A DNA stretch of 64,000 bases from Tenacibaculum adriaticum. Its GTDB lineage: Bacteria; Bacteroidota; Bacteroidia; Flavobacteriales; Flavobacteriaceae. Where the stretch lies: positions 124,001 through 188,000 of the forward strand of contig NZ_VNIA01000001.1 of NCBI RefSeq assembly GCF_008124875.1, read 5' to 3'. The notes below the pieces were generated by a model. The model saw nothing but the letters and a program-made list of their open reading frames with translations, was not told the origin of the DNA and made no database searches. Both the position numbers and the translations under genes were made by a program. Shown piece after piece: positions 35,420 through 43,974 of the stretch; positions within the stretch are counted from its first letter, which is position 1, and each line of letters begins with the position of its first letter.

Positions 35420-35427
35420 CAAATATA
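35420..35427 (-). promoter_or_regulatory. -7 box (TAnnTTTG) of cvpA
   Basis: The minus strand reads TATATTTG, exact, 18 bases before the cvpA ATG. It lies back to back with the plus-strand box at 35441. Confidence 0.65.
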
Positions 35428-35440
35428 AGTAACTCATTTG

Positions 35441-35448
35441 TATCTTTG
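35441..35448 (+). promoter_or_regulatory. -7 box (TAnnTTTG) of the conserved unknown gene
   Basis: TATCTTTG, exact, 18 bases before the ATG at 35467. The AGGATG at the start gives an unusually close purine-rich site. Confidence 0.65.
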
Positions 35449-35466
35449 CTTTTCAATTAAATTAGG

Positions 35467-35823
35467 ATGATAAAGAATACAGATTTAAAAGAAAAGTGGG
35501 ATTATTTAGTTGCTAAATTATCGCAACAATTTGTAGAAGGAGATGAATTAAATCTAGACGGAATTATCTATTTAATTGGGGTACAAGAATTAGGTCAAGG
35601 GCATCGTCGTTTTAAAAAAGACGAAAAAGTAAACCTAATGCATATTGCCATTTGCAAACTGTTAGAACCTTATGGTTATTATGAATTTGACTTTTTTGAT
35701 GAAGAGGGTTGGCCTCACTACAAAACAATTACAGAATTACCTAGTTTAAAACCAGGAGAACAATCTGTATTAATTAAAGAATCTATTATTACCTATTTTG
35801 ACAGGATTGAGTTTTTTAAGTAA
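35467..35823 (+). CDS. Conserved unknown protein
   Basis: 118 aa, soluble, acidic. No family with known function recognised. Visible features: a helix at the N-terminus (LKEKWDYLVAKLSQQF), the phrase GIIYLIGVQELGQGHRRFKKDEK, an aromatic-acidic segment YGYYEFDFFDEEGWPHY and no cysteine except one in AICKLLE. It overlaps the convergent SDR gene by 8 bases at the 3' end. I recall similar short proteins in other flavobacteria, so it is likely a real gene. Confidence 0.75.
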   Translation: MIKNTDLKEKWDYLVAKLSQQFVEGDELNLDGIIYLIGVQELGQGHRRFKKDEKVNLMHIAICKLLEPYGYYEFDFFDEEGWPHYKTITELPSLKPGEQSVLIKESIITYFDRIEFFK

Positions 35824-36610
35824 CGCTCAATTTTCTTATCATTTTTGATAATAGCTTCGGGTAAAAACGTTTCATGTACACTCCTAATTTTTCTTTAGCT
35901 CCTGCAATATAAACCTCTTCTTTTTCTTTCTTAATAGCTTTTAGCATCAACTTAGCAAAACGGTTTGGATCTATTCCGTTAGCGGTAGCAGCATCCATGG
36001 TTTCTTGTGGACTTCCATTACCCGTTAAAGCGTTTTTAGATACATTCGTAGTTACAAATCCTGGGCAAACTAAAGTAACCTTTATGTTGTTATTAAAAAC
36101 CTCAGCTCGTAAACTATCAAAAAAACCATGTAATGCATGTTTAGTCGCTGCATAAGATGATCTTAATGGCGTGCCAATTTTACCTACAATACTAGTTGTC
36201 ACTACTAAATGACCTTTTTTTTGTTGAATAAAATACGGTAAAATAGCCTTAGTAAGCGCTACTGTTCCTAAATAATTAATATCCATTAAACGCTTATCTA
36301 CTAATATATTAGTGTCTTTAACTAATGATCGTTGGCTGATGCCTCCGTTATTCACCAAAACATCAATTTTTCCAAAAAAAGTAATTGCCTCAGCAACTTT
36401 AGAAGTTAAATTTTCAAAATCCTCTAAATCTAATGGCAGAACCACAATATCTTCTTGATTGTTACATAATGCTTTAACTTCATCTAGAGCTATTTTATTT
36501 CGAGAAGATAAAATTATTTTTGTACTTTGGCGCGAGAGCTCAATTGCTAAAGATTTTCCGATGCCAGATGAAGCACCTGTAATCCAATAAACATTGTTAT
36601 TTACATTCAT
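35816..36610 (-). CDS. Short-chain dehydrogenase/reductase
   Basis: 264 aa. Classical SDR: cofactor motif TGASSGIGKSLA (about 10-21), NNGGIS (NAG-type), catalytic Ser in VVTTSIVGKIG and Y-x-x-x-K in YAATKHAL. The C-terminal part with FAKLMLKAIKKEKEEVYIAGAKEK is like the DltE/short-chain acyl reductase branch. NAD(P)H-dependent; substrate unknown. Single gene, tail to tail with the conserved unknown. Confidence 0.9.
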   Translation of the reverse strand: MNVNNNVYWITGASSGIGKSLAIELSRQSTKIILSSRNKIALDEVKALCNNQEDIVVLPLDLEDFENLTSKVAEAITFFGKIDVLVNNGGISQRSLVKDTNILVDKRLMDINYLGTVALTKAILPYFIQQKKGHLVVTTSIVGKIGTPLRSSYAATKHALHGFFDSLRAEVFNNNIKVTLVCPGFVTTNVSKNALTGNGSPQETMDAATANGIDPNRFAKLMLKAIKKEKEEVYIAGAKEKLGVYMKRFYPKLLSKMIRKLSVT

Positions 36611-36657
36611 CTACTAAGAAACTTTAATGCAAAGTACTTAAATTAAATAAGAAATAG

Positions 36658-36665
36658 TAATTTTG
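36658..36665 (+). promoter_or_regulatory. -7 box (TAnnTTTG) of the TlpA-type pair
   Basis: TAATTTTG, exact, 71 bases before the ATG at 36737, leaving a short untranslated leader. Confidence 0.5.
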
Positions 36666-36736
36666 GTATACTTATTGAAAGATTATAAGTAATATACAAT
36701 TGTGATTAAAAATAAACGAATAAAAAATCCCTAATA

Positions 36737-38134
36737 ATGAAAAAACTTCTTGCATTACTCGTATTTGTAACATCTATTGCAAACGCACAATACACGATTA
36801 AAGGTACAATGACACCTCCAGATGAAGGAGATTGGGTTATTTTATATAAATTAGAAGGAGCAAATCAAAAATTTGTTCTAAACACTACTATAAAGTTTGA
36901 GACTGTAAATATTGGTGGTAATGAGCAAAAAATTGGGAGATTTCAATTTGATCTTCCTGCCGACACAAAAAAAGGAACTTATAGAGTTACTTATAGAGAT
37001 AAAGGAGCTGGTTTCGTAGATTTTTTATTTAACAAAGAAAATGTTGAATTTATATTTAATCCCGTTTACCCAGATCAATCAATAGTTTTTACAAAATCTA
37101 TTGAAAACAAAGTATATCGTGAATATTTAGAAGCTGTTTCTTTAAAGCAAAAAGACATAGATGCTATACAGGTTAACTATATTAAAACCCAAACAAGAGA
37201 TTCTAAAAAAGCATATAAAAAAGCTTTAAGCAGCTTAGAGGATTTGCAAGAAATTTATGAAGGAAAATCTAAAGGAATGTTGGCTTATCATTTTATTAAA
37301 TCTTCAAAAACTGAATACCCTTCTTCTATTTTAGAAAACACACAAGATTATTTAAATTTTGTAGTAGATAACTTTTTTACAAATGTAGATTTTAAAAGTC
37401 CAGAATTATATAATTCTTCATTTCTAATAGATAAGGTTACTGATTATGTATTTCTTATAAATGTTCCTGAAAATCAAGTGTTAAGACAAAAAATATACAA
37501 GCAATCTATTACTAAAGTAATGGAAAAAGTTAGTCATAATCCTAAATTAAAAAAGGCTGTTTCCGAATTTTTAATTGAACGTTTTACTAACGCAAGAAAT
37601 TCAGAAATAGTAGATTGGTTATTTGCTGACTATTATAATAATCTTCCTACGGAATTGCAAGATGAAAAATTCAAGAAAGACAAAGTAGCTTTATTACTCG
37701 CTACTGTTGGTAGAATTGCACCTGATTTTTCTTGGCAAGAAGAAGGTACAGATTTTAAATTATCTACTTTAAACGATGGTGATAATTATTTATTAGTTTT
37801 TTGGAGTACACAATGTTCTCATTGTGTGGAAGAGATTCCTCAAGCCCATGAATTCATGAAAAATTATGGAAAAACTTCTGTAGTCGCTTTTGCTATTGAA
37901 CAAGATGACTTAGATTTTAATTCTTGGGTTAAAAATAAATTATATGGCTGGCATAATGTTATGGGTACTCATCCTGATAACAAATGGGAAAATGAAACAG
38001 TTCAAACGTATCAATTGGTCGGAACACCAACCTATTTTGTATTAGATAAAAACAAGAAAATTATAGCAATGCCTAATTCTTTAGCAGATGTTAAAGATTA
38101 TTTTGAAAAGGCAAATAAAGTTGCTGAAGAATAA
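36737..38134 (+). CDS. Exported thioredoxin-like protein with DUF4369/DUF5106-type N-terminal region
   Basis: 465 aa. Signal peptide (to about 18, ANAQ). A beta-rich N-terminal domain (20-115) and a helical middle (120-310) are of the kind found in Bacteroidota TlpA-like proteins. A C-terminal thioredoxin fold (about 320-465) has the redox pair in WSTQCSHCVEEIP and the cis-proline in VGTPTYFVLD. It acts in the periplasm, probably in reduction or formation of disulfides in envelope proteins. It is followed immediately by a second, smaller redoxin. Confidence 0.85.
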   Translation: MKKLLALLVFVTSIANAQYTIKGTMTPPDEGDWVILYKLEGANQKFVLNTTIKFETVNIGGNEQKIGRFQFDLPADTKKGTYRVTYRDKGAGFVDFLFNKENVEFIFNPVYPDQSIVFTKSIENKVYREYLEAVSLKQKDIDAIQVNYIKTQTRDSKKAYKKALSSLEDLQEIYEGKSKGMLAYHFIKSSKTEYPSSILENTQDYLNFVVDNFFTNVDFKSPELYNSSFLIDKVTDYVFLINVPENQVLRQKIYKQSITKVMEKVSHNPKLKKAVSEFLIERFTNARNSEIVDWLFADYYNNLPTELQDEKFKKDKVALLLATVGRIAPDFSWQEEGTDFKLSTLNDGDNYLLVFWSTQCSHCVEEIPQAHEFMKNYGKTSVVAFAIEQDDLDFNSWVKNKLYGWHNVMGTHPDNKWENETVQTYQLVGTPTYFVLDKNKKIIAMPNSLADVKDYFEKANKVAEE

Positions 38135-38629
38135 ATGTTTCGTAACCTACTTTTAATTTGTATTGTATTCTTAAATACAAACACATTTTCACAAGAAAAC
38201 TTTAAAGTAGGCGATAACGTGCCAGAATTCAAATTATGGCTTACCGATGGTAGTAGGCTAACTAAAAACGACATCCTTAATAAGGTTGTCGTTTTTAAAT
38301 TTTGGTTTACCTATTGTATACCTTGTTTATTAGATATAAATAAATTAAACGAATTAGTGATATCATTAGATGAAAGAAATGATATCTTATTTATAGCTCC
38401 TGCTCTCGAGAGAAAAGAAATTATTGAAGAGTTTACTTCAAACACTGCTTTTTTGTTTAAAATAGCTTATTCAGCAATGGATGTAAGCCAGATTTTCAAC
38501 AAGAAACAAGTATATCCTTCTTATTTTGTTATTGATAAAAAAGGGAAATTTACATACATAGATAGTGGCATAAAAAAGTCTGAATTCATACCACTAAAAA
38601 AAGCGATTCTAAAAGCTTTAAAAGAATAA
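38135..38629 (+). CDS. Exported TlpA-family redoxin
   Basis: 164 aa. Signal peptide to about 19 (TFSQ). Thioredoxin fold with the active pair in FKFWFTYCIPCLLDINKL (C-I-P-C) and the cis-proline in VYPSYFVID. The start codon directly follows the stop of the larger TlpA-type gene, so the two are made together and may form an exchange pair. The C-P-C form is reminiscent of reducing TlpA/ResA proteins. Its 3' end overlaps the convergent yraN gene by 12 bases. Confidence 0.87.
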   Translation: MFRNLLLICIVFLNTNTFSQENFKVGDNVPEFKLWLTDGSRLTKNDILNKVVVFKFWFTYCIPCLLDINKLNELVISLDERNDILFIAPALERKEIIEEFTSNTAFLFKIAYSAMDVSQIFNKKQVYPSYFVIDKKGKFTYIDSGIKKSEFIPLKKAILKALKE

Positions 38630-38977
38630 AAAAGCATCTTCTAAATGCTCTATACTAAAACGTGTCTGTTTCTTTATGATAGCAATTATATCAAAACGAA
38701 CTTCAACATCTAAATTATTTTCAAACACATAGTTATCGATAGCTGAGGTTAATAATTTTATTTTCTTCTGGTTTACAAATTCTTCAGGATTCCCAAAAAA
38801 AGTGGTAGATCTTGTTTTTACTTCAACAACCGCTAAAACATTATCTTTCTTTGCAATAACATCAATCTCTGCTTTTTGGAATCGATAGTTTTTTTCAACA
38901 ATAGTATATCCTTTTTTTTGTAAATATTCAATTGCTAACTCCTCTCCTTTTTTACCAAGTTCGTTGTGTTGTGCCAT
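38618..38977 (-). CDS. YraN/UPF0102-family endonuclease-like protein
   Basis: 119 aa. The family core is complete: GKKGEELAIEYLQKKGY, NYRFQKAEIDVIAKKD with the E-x-D of the restriction-endonuclease-like fold, and VVEVKTRS (E-x-K). It resembles Holliday-junction-resolvase-type nucleases, but the cellular job is unclear. Cytosolic, single gene. Confidence 0.9.
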   Translation of the reverse strand: MAQHNELGKKGEELAIEYLQKKGYTIVEKNYRFQKAEIDVIAKKDNVLAVVEVKTRSTTFFGNPEEFVNQKKIKLLTSAIDNYVFENNLDVEVRFDIIAIIKKQTRFSIEHLEDAFLFF

Positions 38978-38986
38978 ATAAAAACT

Positions 38987-38994
38987 TATATTTG
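38987..38994 (+). promoter_or_regulatory. -7 box (TAnnTTTG) of the DUF2892 gene
   Basis: TATATTTG, exact, 21 bases before the ATG at 39016. It supports this start over the upstream in-frame ATG at 38932. Confidence 0.6.
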
Positions 38995-39015
38995 AATAAC
39001 TTAAAAAACATCATC

Positions 39016-39222
39016 ATGAAAAAAAATATGGGAAATAATGATAGAGTTATTCGTATTCTTATTGCTTTAGTGTTTGCTATTTTATCTTATTTTAATGTAG
39101 TATCTGGAGTGTTAAGTGTTATTTTACTAGCACTTGCTGTTGTTTTATTAACTACGGGGTTATTTAATTTTTGTCCGTTGTACACTCTTTTAGGGATTAA
39201 TACCTGCAAATTAAAAGAATAA
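39016..39222 (+). CDS. DUF2892 (YgaP-type) small membrane protein
   Basis: 68 aa. Typical YgaP_TM pattern: MGNNDRVIRILIA, two membrane helices (about 11-30 and 32-50) and the ending NFCPLYTLLGINTCK with two cysteines. In other bacteria the domain is fused to rhodanese; here it stands alone. Role unknown, possibly sulfur-related. It abuts the stop of the convergent LD-carboxypeptidase gene. Confidence 0.85.
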   Translation: MKKNMGNNDRVIRILIALVFAILSYFNVVSGVLSVILLALAVVLLTTGLFNFCPLYTLLGINTCKLKE

Positions 39223-40218
39223 TTATTCAAATGACACAGTAGAAGTTTCTTTTCCAACAATCAAAGAAATTTTTCTACCCATAATTAATGCTCTATTATC
39301 TGGTTCATGACCTGCAGGGAAATCAAATAATACTGGAATGTCTTTCGGAAGAACATCTAAAATAAGCTCTTCAATTGAACTTCCCCAAGGTGTCGTGTTT
39401 TTCTTAATTTTAGACATATTACCAACAATAACACCCTTTAATTTCGTAAAATATCCCGCACGCTTAATGCTTTGTAACATTCTATCAATACTGTATTTGT
39501 ATTCTCCTATTTCTTCAATAAACAAAATTTTTCCATCTGTAGAAATCTGACTTGAAGATCCTAACATAGAAGCTAAAATAGCAATATTTCCTCCTACTAA
39601 TTCTCCTTCAATTTCTCCTTTTCTATTGTACTTTGAAGATTTTAAATTATATTTTAATTTATCACCAAACATCGCTTTTTTAAACGTTGCAATGGTTTCA
39701 ACAATATCTTCAGGCTTGTCTTGCATACTTGTTCCCATCATCGCATGTAAAGTTTCTACACCAAGATTATTAACATGGTTATGAAAAGCCGTAATATCAG
39801 AATATCCAATTATCCACTTCGGATGTTGTTTAAACTTGGTAAAATCTAACTGATCTAAAACTCTAACAGAACCATAACCACCACGTGCGCTCCAAATCGC
39901 TTTAATATTAGGATTGTCTAACGCATCTTGAAAATCTTGACAACGTTGCTCATCCGTTCCTGCAAAATGATCATTTTGATTAAACAAATGTTTTCCATAA
40001 ACCACTTTTAAGCCCCAACTTTCTGCTAACTTTTTAGCTTCATCAATAACGTCTTTTCGATTTTTTAAAATTCCTGCAGGTGCTACCATAGCAATAGTAT
40101 CTCCTTTATGTAAATAAGGTGGTGTAATCAATTTCATCGATTTGTTTTGTGCGTTAGCTGATGAAAATATCATCAATAAAAAGAAAAAAACAATCTTGTT
40201 TTTATATATAATCTTCAC
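39223..40218 (-). CDS. ldcA: LD-carboxypeptidase (muramoyltetrapeptide carboxypeptidase)
   Basis: 331 aa with a signal peptide (to about 24, SSANAQ). S66-family features: the opening [11 protein letters not shown], the nucleophile in [15 protein letters not shown], Glu in [17 protein letters not shown] and His in [15 protein letters not shown]. It cuts the terminal D-Ala from murein tetrapeptides in cell wall recycling. E. coli LdcA is cytosolic, whereas this one is predicted to be exported. The divergent metG lies 97 bases upstream of its start. Confidence 0.88.
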   Translation of the reverse strand: MKIIYKNKIVFFFLLMIFSSANAQNKSMKLITPPYLHKGDTIAMVAPAGILKNRKDVIDEAKKLAESWGLKVVYGKHLFNQNDHFAGTDEQRCQDFQDALDNPNIKAIWSARGGYGSVRVLDQLDFTKFKQHPKWIIGYSDITAFHNHVNNLGVETLHAMMGTSMQDKPEDIVETIATFKKAMFGDKLKYNLKSSKYNRKGEIEGELVGGNIAILASMLGSSSQISTDGKILFIEEIGEYKYSIDRMLQSIKRAGYFTKLKGVIVGNMSKIKKNTTPWGSSIEELILDVLPKDIPVLFDFPAGHEPDNRALIMGRKISLIVGKETSTVSFE

Positions 40219-40287
40219 GTTAAAAATGCTTTTTGTAAAAGTATCTATTTTCCTTCACTTTAAAAAACGAGTTATAAAGGGTTTTTG

Positions 40288-40295
40288 TACTTTTG
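40288..40295 (+). promoter_or_regulatory. -7 box (TAnnTTTG) of metG
   Basis: TACTTTTG, exact, 20 bases before the ATG at 40316. It rules out the longer in-frame start at 40142. Confidence 0.65.
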
Positions 40296-40315
40296 TGAGG
40301 CAAAAAATTAAACGA

Positions 40316-42370
40316 ATGAATTCACCACAAAGATATACCATTACCGCAGCATTACCTTATACTAACGGACCTATCCATATTGGTCATTTAGCGGGTGTAT
40401 ATGTTCCGGGAGATATTTATGCGCGTTTTTTACGTGCAACAGGTAACGATGTAGCCTACATTTGTGGGTCTGACGAACACGGAGTTGCTATTTCTATGAA
40501 AGCAAAAAAAGAAGGTATTACTCCGCAACAAGTTATCGATAAATACGATGGTATTATTAGACGATCTTTTCAAGATTTCGGAATTTCATTTGATAATTAC
40601 TCAAGAACTTCACGAGAAATACATCATAAAACAGCGTCAGATTTCTTTTTGAAGCTATATAACGACGGGGAATTTATTGAAGAAGTTTCTGAACAATTAT
40701 ACGATGCTGAAGCAGATCAATTTTTAGCAGATCGATTCGTAATTGGAACATGCCCTAAATGTGGAAACGAAGAAAGTTATGGAGATCAATGTGAAAAATG
40801 TGGAACGAGCCATAACGCTACAGATTTAATTAACCCAAAATCTGCAATTACAGGAAATGTGCCTACTTTAAAGCAGACCAAACACTGGTTCTTACCGTTA
40901 GACAAACATGAAGCTTTTTTACGTGAATGGATTTTAAAAGATCATAAAAGCGATTGGAAAACAAATGTTTTAGGGCAATGTAAATCTTGGTTAGATGATG
41001 GTTTACGTCCAAGAGCCGTAACTCGTGATTTAGATTGGGGAATTCCAGTGCCTGTTGAAGGTGGAGAAGGAAAAGTATTATATGTTTGGTTTGATGCTCC
41101 TATCGGATATATTTCTGCGACCAAAGAATGGGCAGAACGCGAAGGTAAAAACTGGGAAGATTATTGGAAAAAAGAAGATACCAAGTTGGTACACTTCATT
41201 GGTAAAGATAATATCGTATTTCACTGTATTATTTTTCCCGCAATGTTAAAAGCACATGGAGACTATATTTTACCAGATAACGTGCCTGCTAACGAATTTT
41301 TAAATTTAGAAGGAAACAAATTATCAACGTCTAAAAATTGGGCGGTTTGGTTACACGAATATTTAGAAGATTTTCCTGGTCAGCAAGATGTGTTGCGTTA
41401 TACGTTAACAGCAAATGCACCAGAAAATAAAGACAACGATTTTACTTGGAAAGATTTTCAAGCGAAAAACAACAATGAATTGGTAGCCATCTTCGGAAAC
41501 TTTATCAATCGAGTGGTTGTTTTAACAAATAAATATTACAACGGGCAGGTACCACCTGCGGGGGATTTTTCTGAAGTAGATGAAGATGCTGTAGAACAAT
41601 TAAAACAGTTTCCAGGAATTATTGCAAAATCTATTGAGCGTTATCGTTTCAGAGAAGCTTCTCAAGAATTAATGAATTTAGCGCGTTTAGGAAACAAGTA
41701 TTTAGCGGACGAAGAGCCTTGGAAAGTAATTAAACAAGATGAAGAACGTGTAAAAACAATTATGAATGTAGCATTACAAATTGCCACAGCATTATCTGTT
41801 TTAAGTGAACCTTTTTTACCATTTACATCAGCAAAATTAAAATCAATGTTAAATGTTGATGAGAATCTTTCTTGGGAAGATGTTGCTGAAAAAGAAGTAT
41901 TGTTACCAGTAAATCATCAAATAGGAAAAGCTGAATTACTATTTGCTAAAATTGAAGACAAAGAAATTGAGGCACAATTAGCAAAATTAGAAGCGACCAA
42001 ACAAGCAAATGAAGCCGCTAATAAAATAGTAGAACCACAAAAAGAAACGATCGATTTTGAAGATTTCACCAAAATGGATATTCGTGTAGGAACTATTTTA
42101 GAAGCTGAAAAAGTTGCAAAAGCTAAAAAGTTATTACAATTAAAAGTTGATGTGGGTATCGATGTTAGAACGATTGTTTCTGGTATTGCAGAAAGCTTTA
42201 AACCAGAAGATATTATCGGACAACAAGTAACGGTTCTATGTAATTTAGCGCCAAGAAAAATTCGTGGCGTAGAAAGTCAAGGAATGATTCTAATGACAGA
42301 CACACCTGATGGAAAATTAGCTTTTGTTGAACCTCAACAACCTATTAAAAACGGTTCGGAAATTAGTTAA
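40316..42370 (+). CDS. metG: Methionyl-tRNA synthetase
   Basis: 684 aa from the ATG at 40316 ([19 protein letters not shown]). Class I synthetase: HIGH motif in NGPIHIGHL, a zinc knuckle with C-P-K-C-G and C-E-K-C-G around 145-165, a KMSKS-equivalent in [10 protein letters not shown], an anticodon-binding helical domain and a C-terminal tRNA-binding OB domain (from about 580, [18 protein letters not shown]) fused as in MetG of many bacteria. It charges tRNA-Met and is essential. Own promoter box. Confidence 0.96.
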   Translation: MNSPQRYTITAALPYTNGPIHIGHLAGVYVPGDIYARFLRATGNDVAYICGSDEHGVAISMKAKKEGITPQQVIDKYDGIIRRSFQDFGISFDNYSRTSREIHHKTASDFFLKLYNDGEFIEEVSEQLYDAEADQFLADRFVIGTCPKCGNEESYGDQCEKCGTSHNATDLINPKSAITGNVPTLKQTKHWFLPLDKHEAFLREWILKDHKSDWKTNVLGQCKSWLDDGLRPRAVTRDLDWGIPVPVEGGEGKVLYVWFDAPIGYISATKEWAEREGKNWEDYWKKEDTKLVHFIGKDNIVFHCIIFPAMLKAHGDYILPDNVPANEFLNLEGNKLSTSKNWAVWLHEYLEDFPGQQDVLRYTLTANAPENKDNDFTWKDFQAKNNNELVAIFGNFINRVVVLTNKYYNGQVPPAGDFSEVDEDAVEQLKQFPGIIAKSIERYRFREASQELMNLARLGNKYLADEEPWKVIKQDEERVKTIMNVALQIATALSVLSEPFLPFTSAKLKSMLNVDENLSWEDVAEKEVLLPVNHQIGKAELLFAKIEDKEIEAQLAKLEATKQANEAANKIVEPQKETIDFEDFTKMDIRVGTILEAEKVAKAKKLLQLKVDVGIDVRTIVSGIAESFKPEDIIGQQVTVLCNLAPRKIRGVESQGMILMTDTPDGKLAFVEPQQPIKNGSEIS

Positions 42371-42388
42371 ATCCCTAAGTTTAAATAA

Positions 42389-43884
42389 ATGCTAAAAAAA
42401 ATATCGGTAGTATTAGCTTTTACATTATCATCATTAACTCTTGCTCAAGAAAAAATCGTTGAATTTGAAAATTTTCTAAAGACTAATGGTACATTTATAA
42501 AAGATGTTTTTCCAATTATAAATCACAAAAACCATGATATTTCAATATTTATAGCTGATGCTAAAAAAGTATATGGCTACAAATTGAATAACAATTTTAA
42601 ACTTATAGGAAACCTATCTTCAGAAAAAAAAGAAGAAAGTATAAAACGATAATTGGTAATAGTATTTCGGATAATGGAGATTATAGAATATTTTTAACCA
42701 ATAAAAGCAAAAATAAATTTTTAACTGTTAATTTTTCGTTTAACAATCAGACTACAACGTCAGAAGAATTTAAATTAAATCTTCTTGAAGAACAGTTTGT
42801 TCAAACCGTTTCAGTTAATAATAAATTTTATCTTATTTCAGTTACAAGTGATATAAGTGATTCTTATACTTATTCTAAAGATGCAAATGGTTATTTAAAC
42901 ATTTATTCTTTTGACGATAATGGTGCTTATAAAAGAAATAAAATCAACTTAACTGAACTAGAATTCATTTCTGATTATGGGGAAAAAACTACAGCTGAAA
43001 AGTTACTGACTTTCTCAAGAAAAGATATCAATAAAATTGATGCGTATATTCCTAATTCTATTGAAGTTGTCGCGGAAAGAGAGAAAATGTATGTTAGAGA
43101 TAATTCAATTGTTTTTAGTTTTGACAACAATAATGAATTTACACAGGTTCTTACTATCAATTTAAATGATTTTTCAGCCAAAAGTAAAGCTTTTAAAAAA
43201 CCAATGATAGACGTTAAACCGAATGATAAGAAATCTAACTCTTTTATAAACGGTAATCATATTTTTATCATAGCAAATAACAAAGAAAAACTAGTTTTAA
43301 ACATAGTAAATTATAATAATAAGGAAATTTTAAAAAGTTACTCAATATTAAAAGACGAACCTATTACTTTTAAAAACACACCGATAATTCAAGAAGGAGG
43401 TTCGTACAATAATTATAGAGAACTAGAAAAGACTAAAAAATTTCTACGAAAAATAAATGTTAATGAAGTAGGTGTTTCTGTTAGGAAACTTAATGGAATA
43501 TACCATTTAACTTTGGGTGGTTATACACTACAGAGTAATGGAGGTACAATGATGATGGGTGGATTTGGAGGATTGCCTATTACTTCTTTTGGTAATGTTT
43601 CCATTTTTTTTAATCCTGCTCAATTTGCTTATAATTCTATATCTAATACAAAATCAACTCGAATAGAATCTCTTTTTGATGAACATTTTAATCATATTGA
43701 AGGTGAAATTCAAGAGAATGCATTTGATAAGATAAAAAAAAATGAAAAAGAAATTCAAGACAATGTATTTAATTCTGATTCTGAAAAGGGGGGGACTATC
43801 TTCAAATACAAAGATTACTTTATTAAAGGAACCTATAATTATGAATCGAAAATTTACACCTTAAAAAAGTTTACCGATAATTAA
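42389..43884 (+). pseudogene. Exported unknown protein, frameshifted at an A8 run
   Basis: An 87-codon frame with a signal peptide (to about 19, LTLAQ) ends at 42652, while the next frame, open through 42653-43086 without an ATG, runs on to 43884. Joined, they give about 498 residues of similar composition with no stop. The switch point is the A8 run at 42624-42631. One more A, or a -1 slip on A-AAA-AAA, joins the frames. The protein is rich in Asn, Lys and Ser, with a Gly-rich patch (QSNGGTMMMGGFGGLP) and no known motif. It may be broken, slippage-expressed or a sequencing error. No gene is needed to explain the 434 bases between the two listed frames. Confidence 0.7.
42624..42631 (+). repeat. 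A8 run at the frameshift
   Basis: Eight A residues, read in the first frame as GAA AAA AAA GAA. A -1 slip gives AGA AGA AAG TAT and enters the long downstream frame. Confidence 0.8.
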
Positions 43885-43927
43885 ACCATTACATAAGTGT
43901 ATTAAAAACACACCGTTTACTATATTA

Positions 43928-43961
43928 GCAACCTCACTAAAAGTGAGGTTGTTTACTTTTT
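43928..43961 (+). terminator. Terminator after the frameshifted exported-protein gene
   Basis: caacctcact (43929-43938) with agtgaggttg (43942-43951), loop aaa, then a T-rich tract. Confidence 0.85.
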
Positions 43962-43974
43962 AAAACATATTTAA

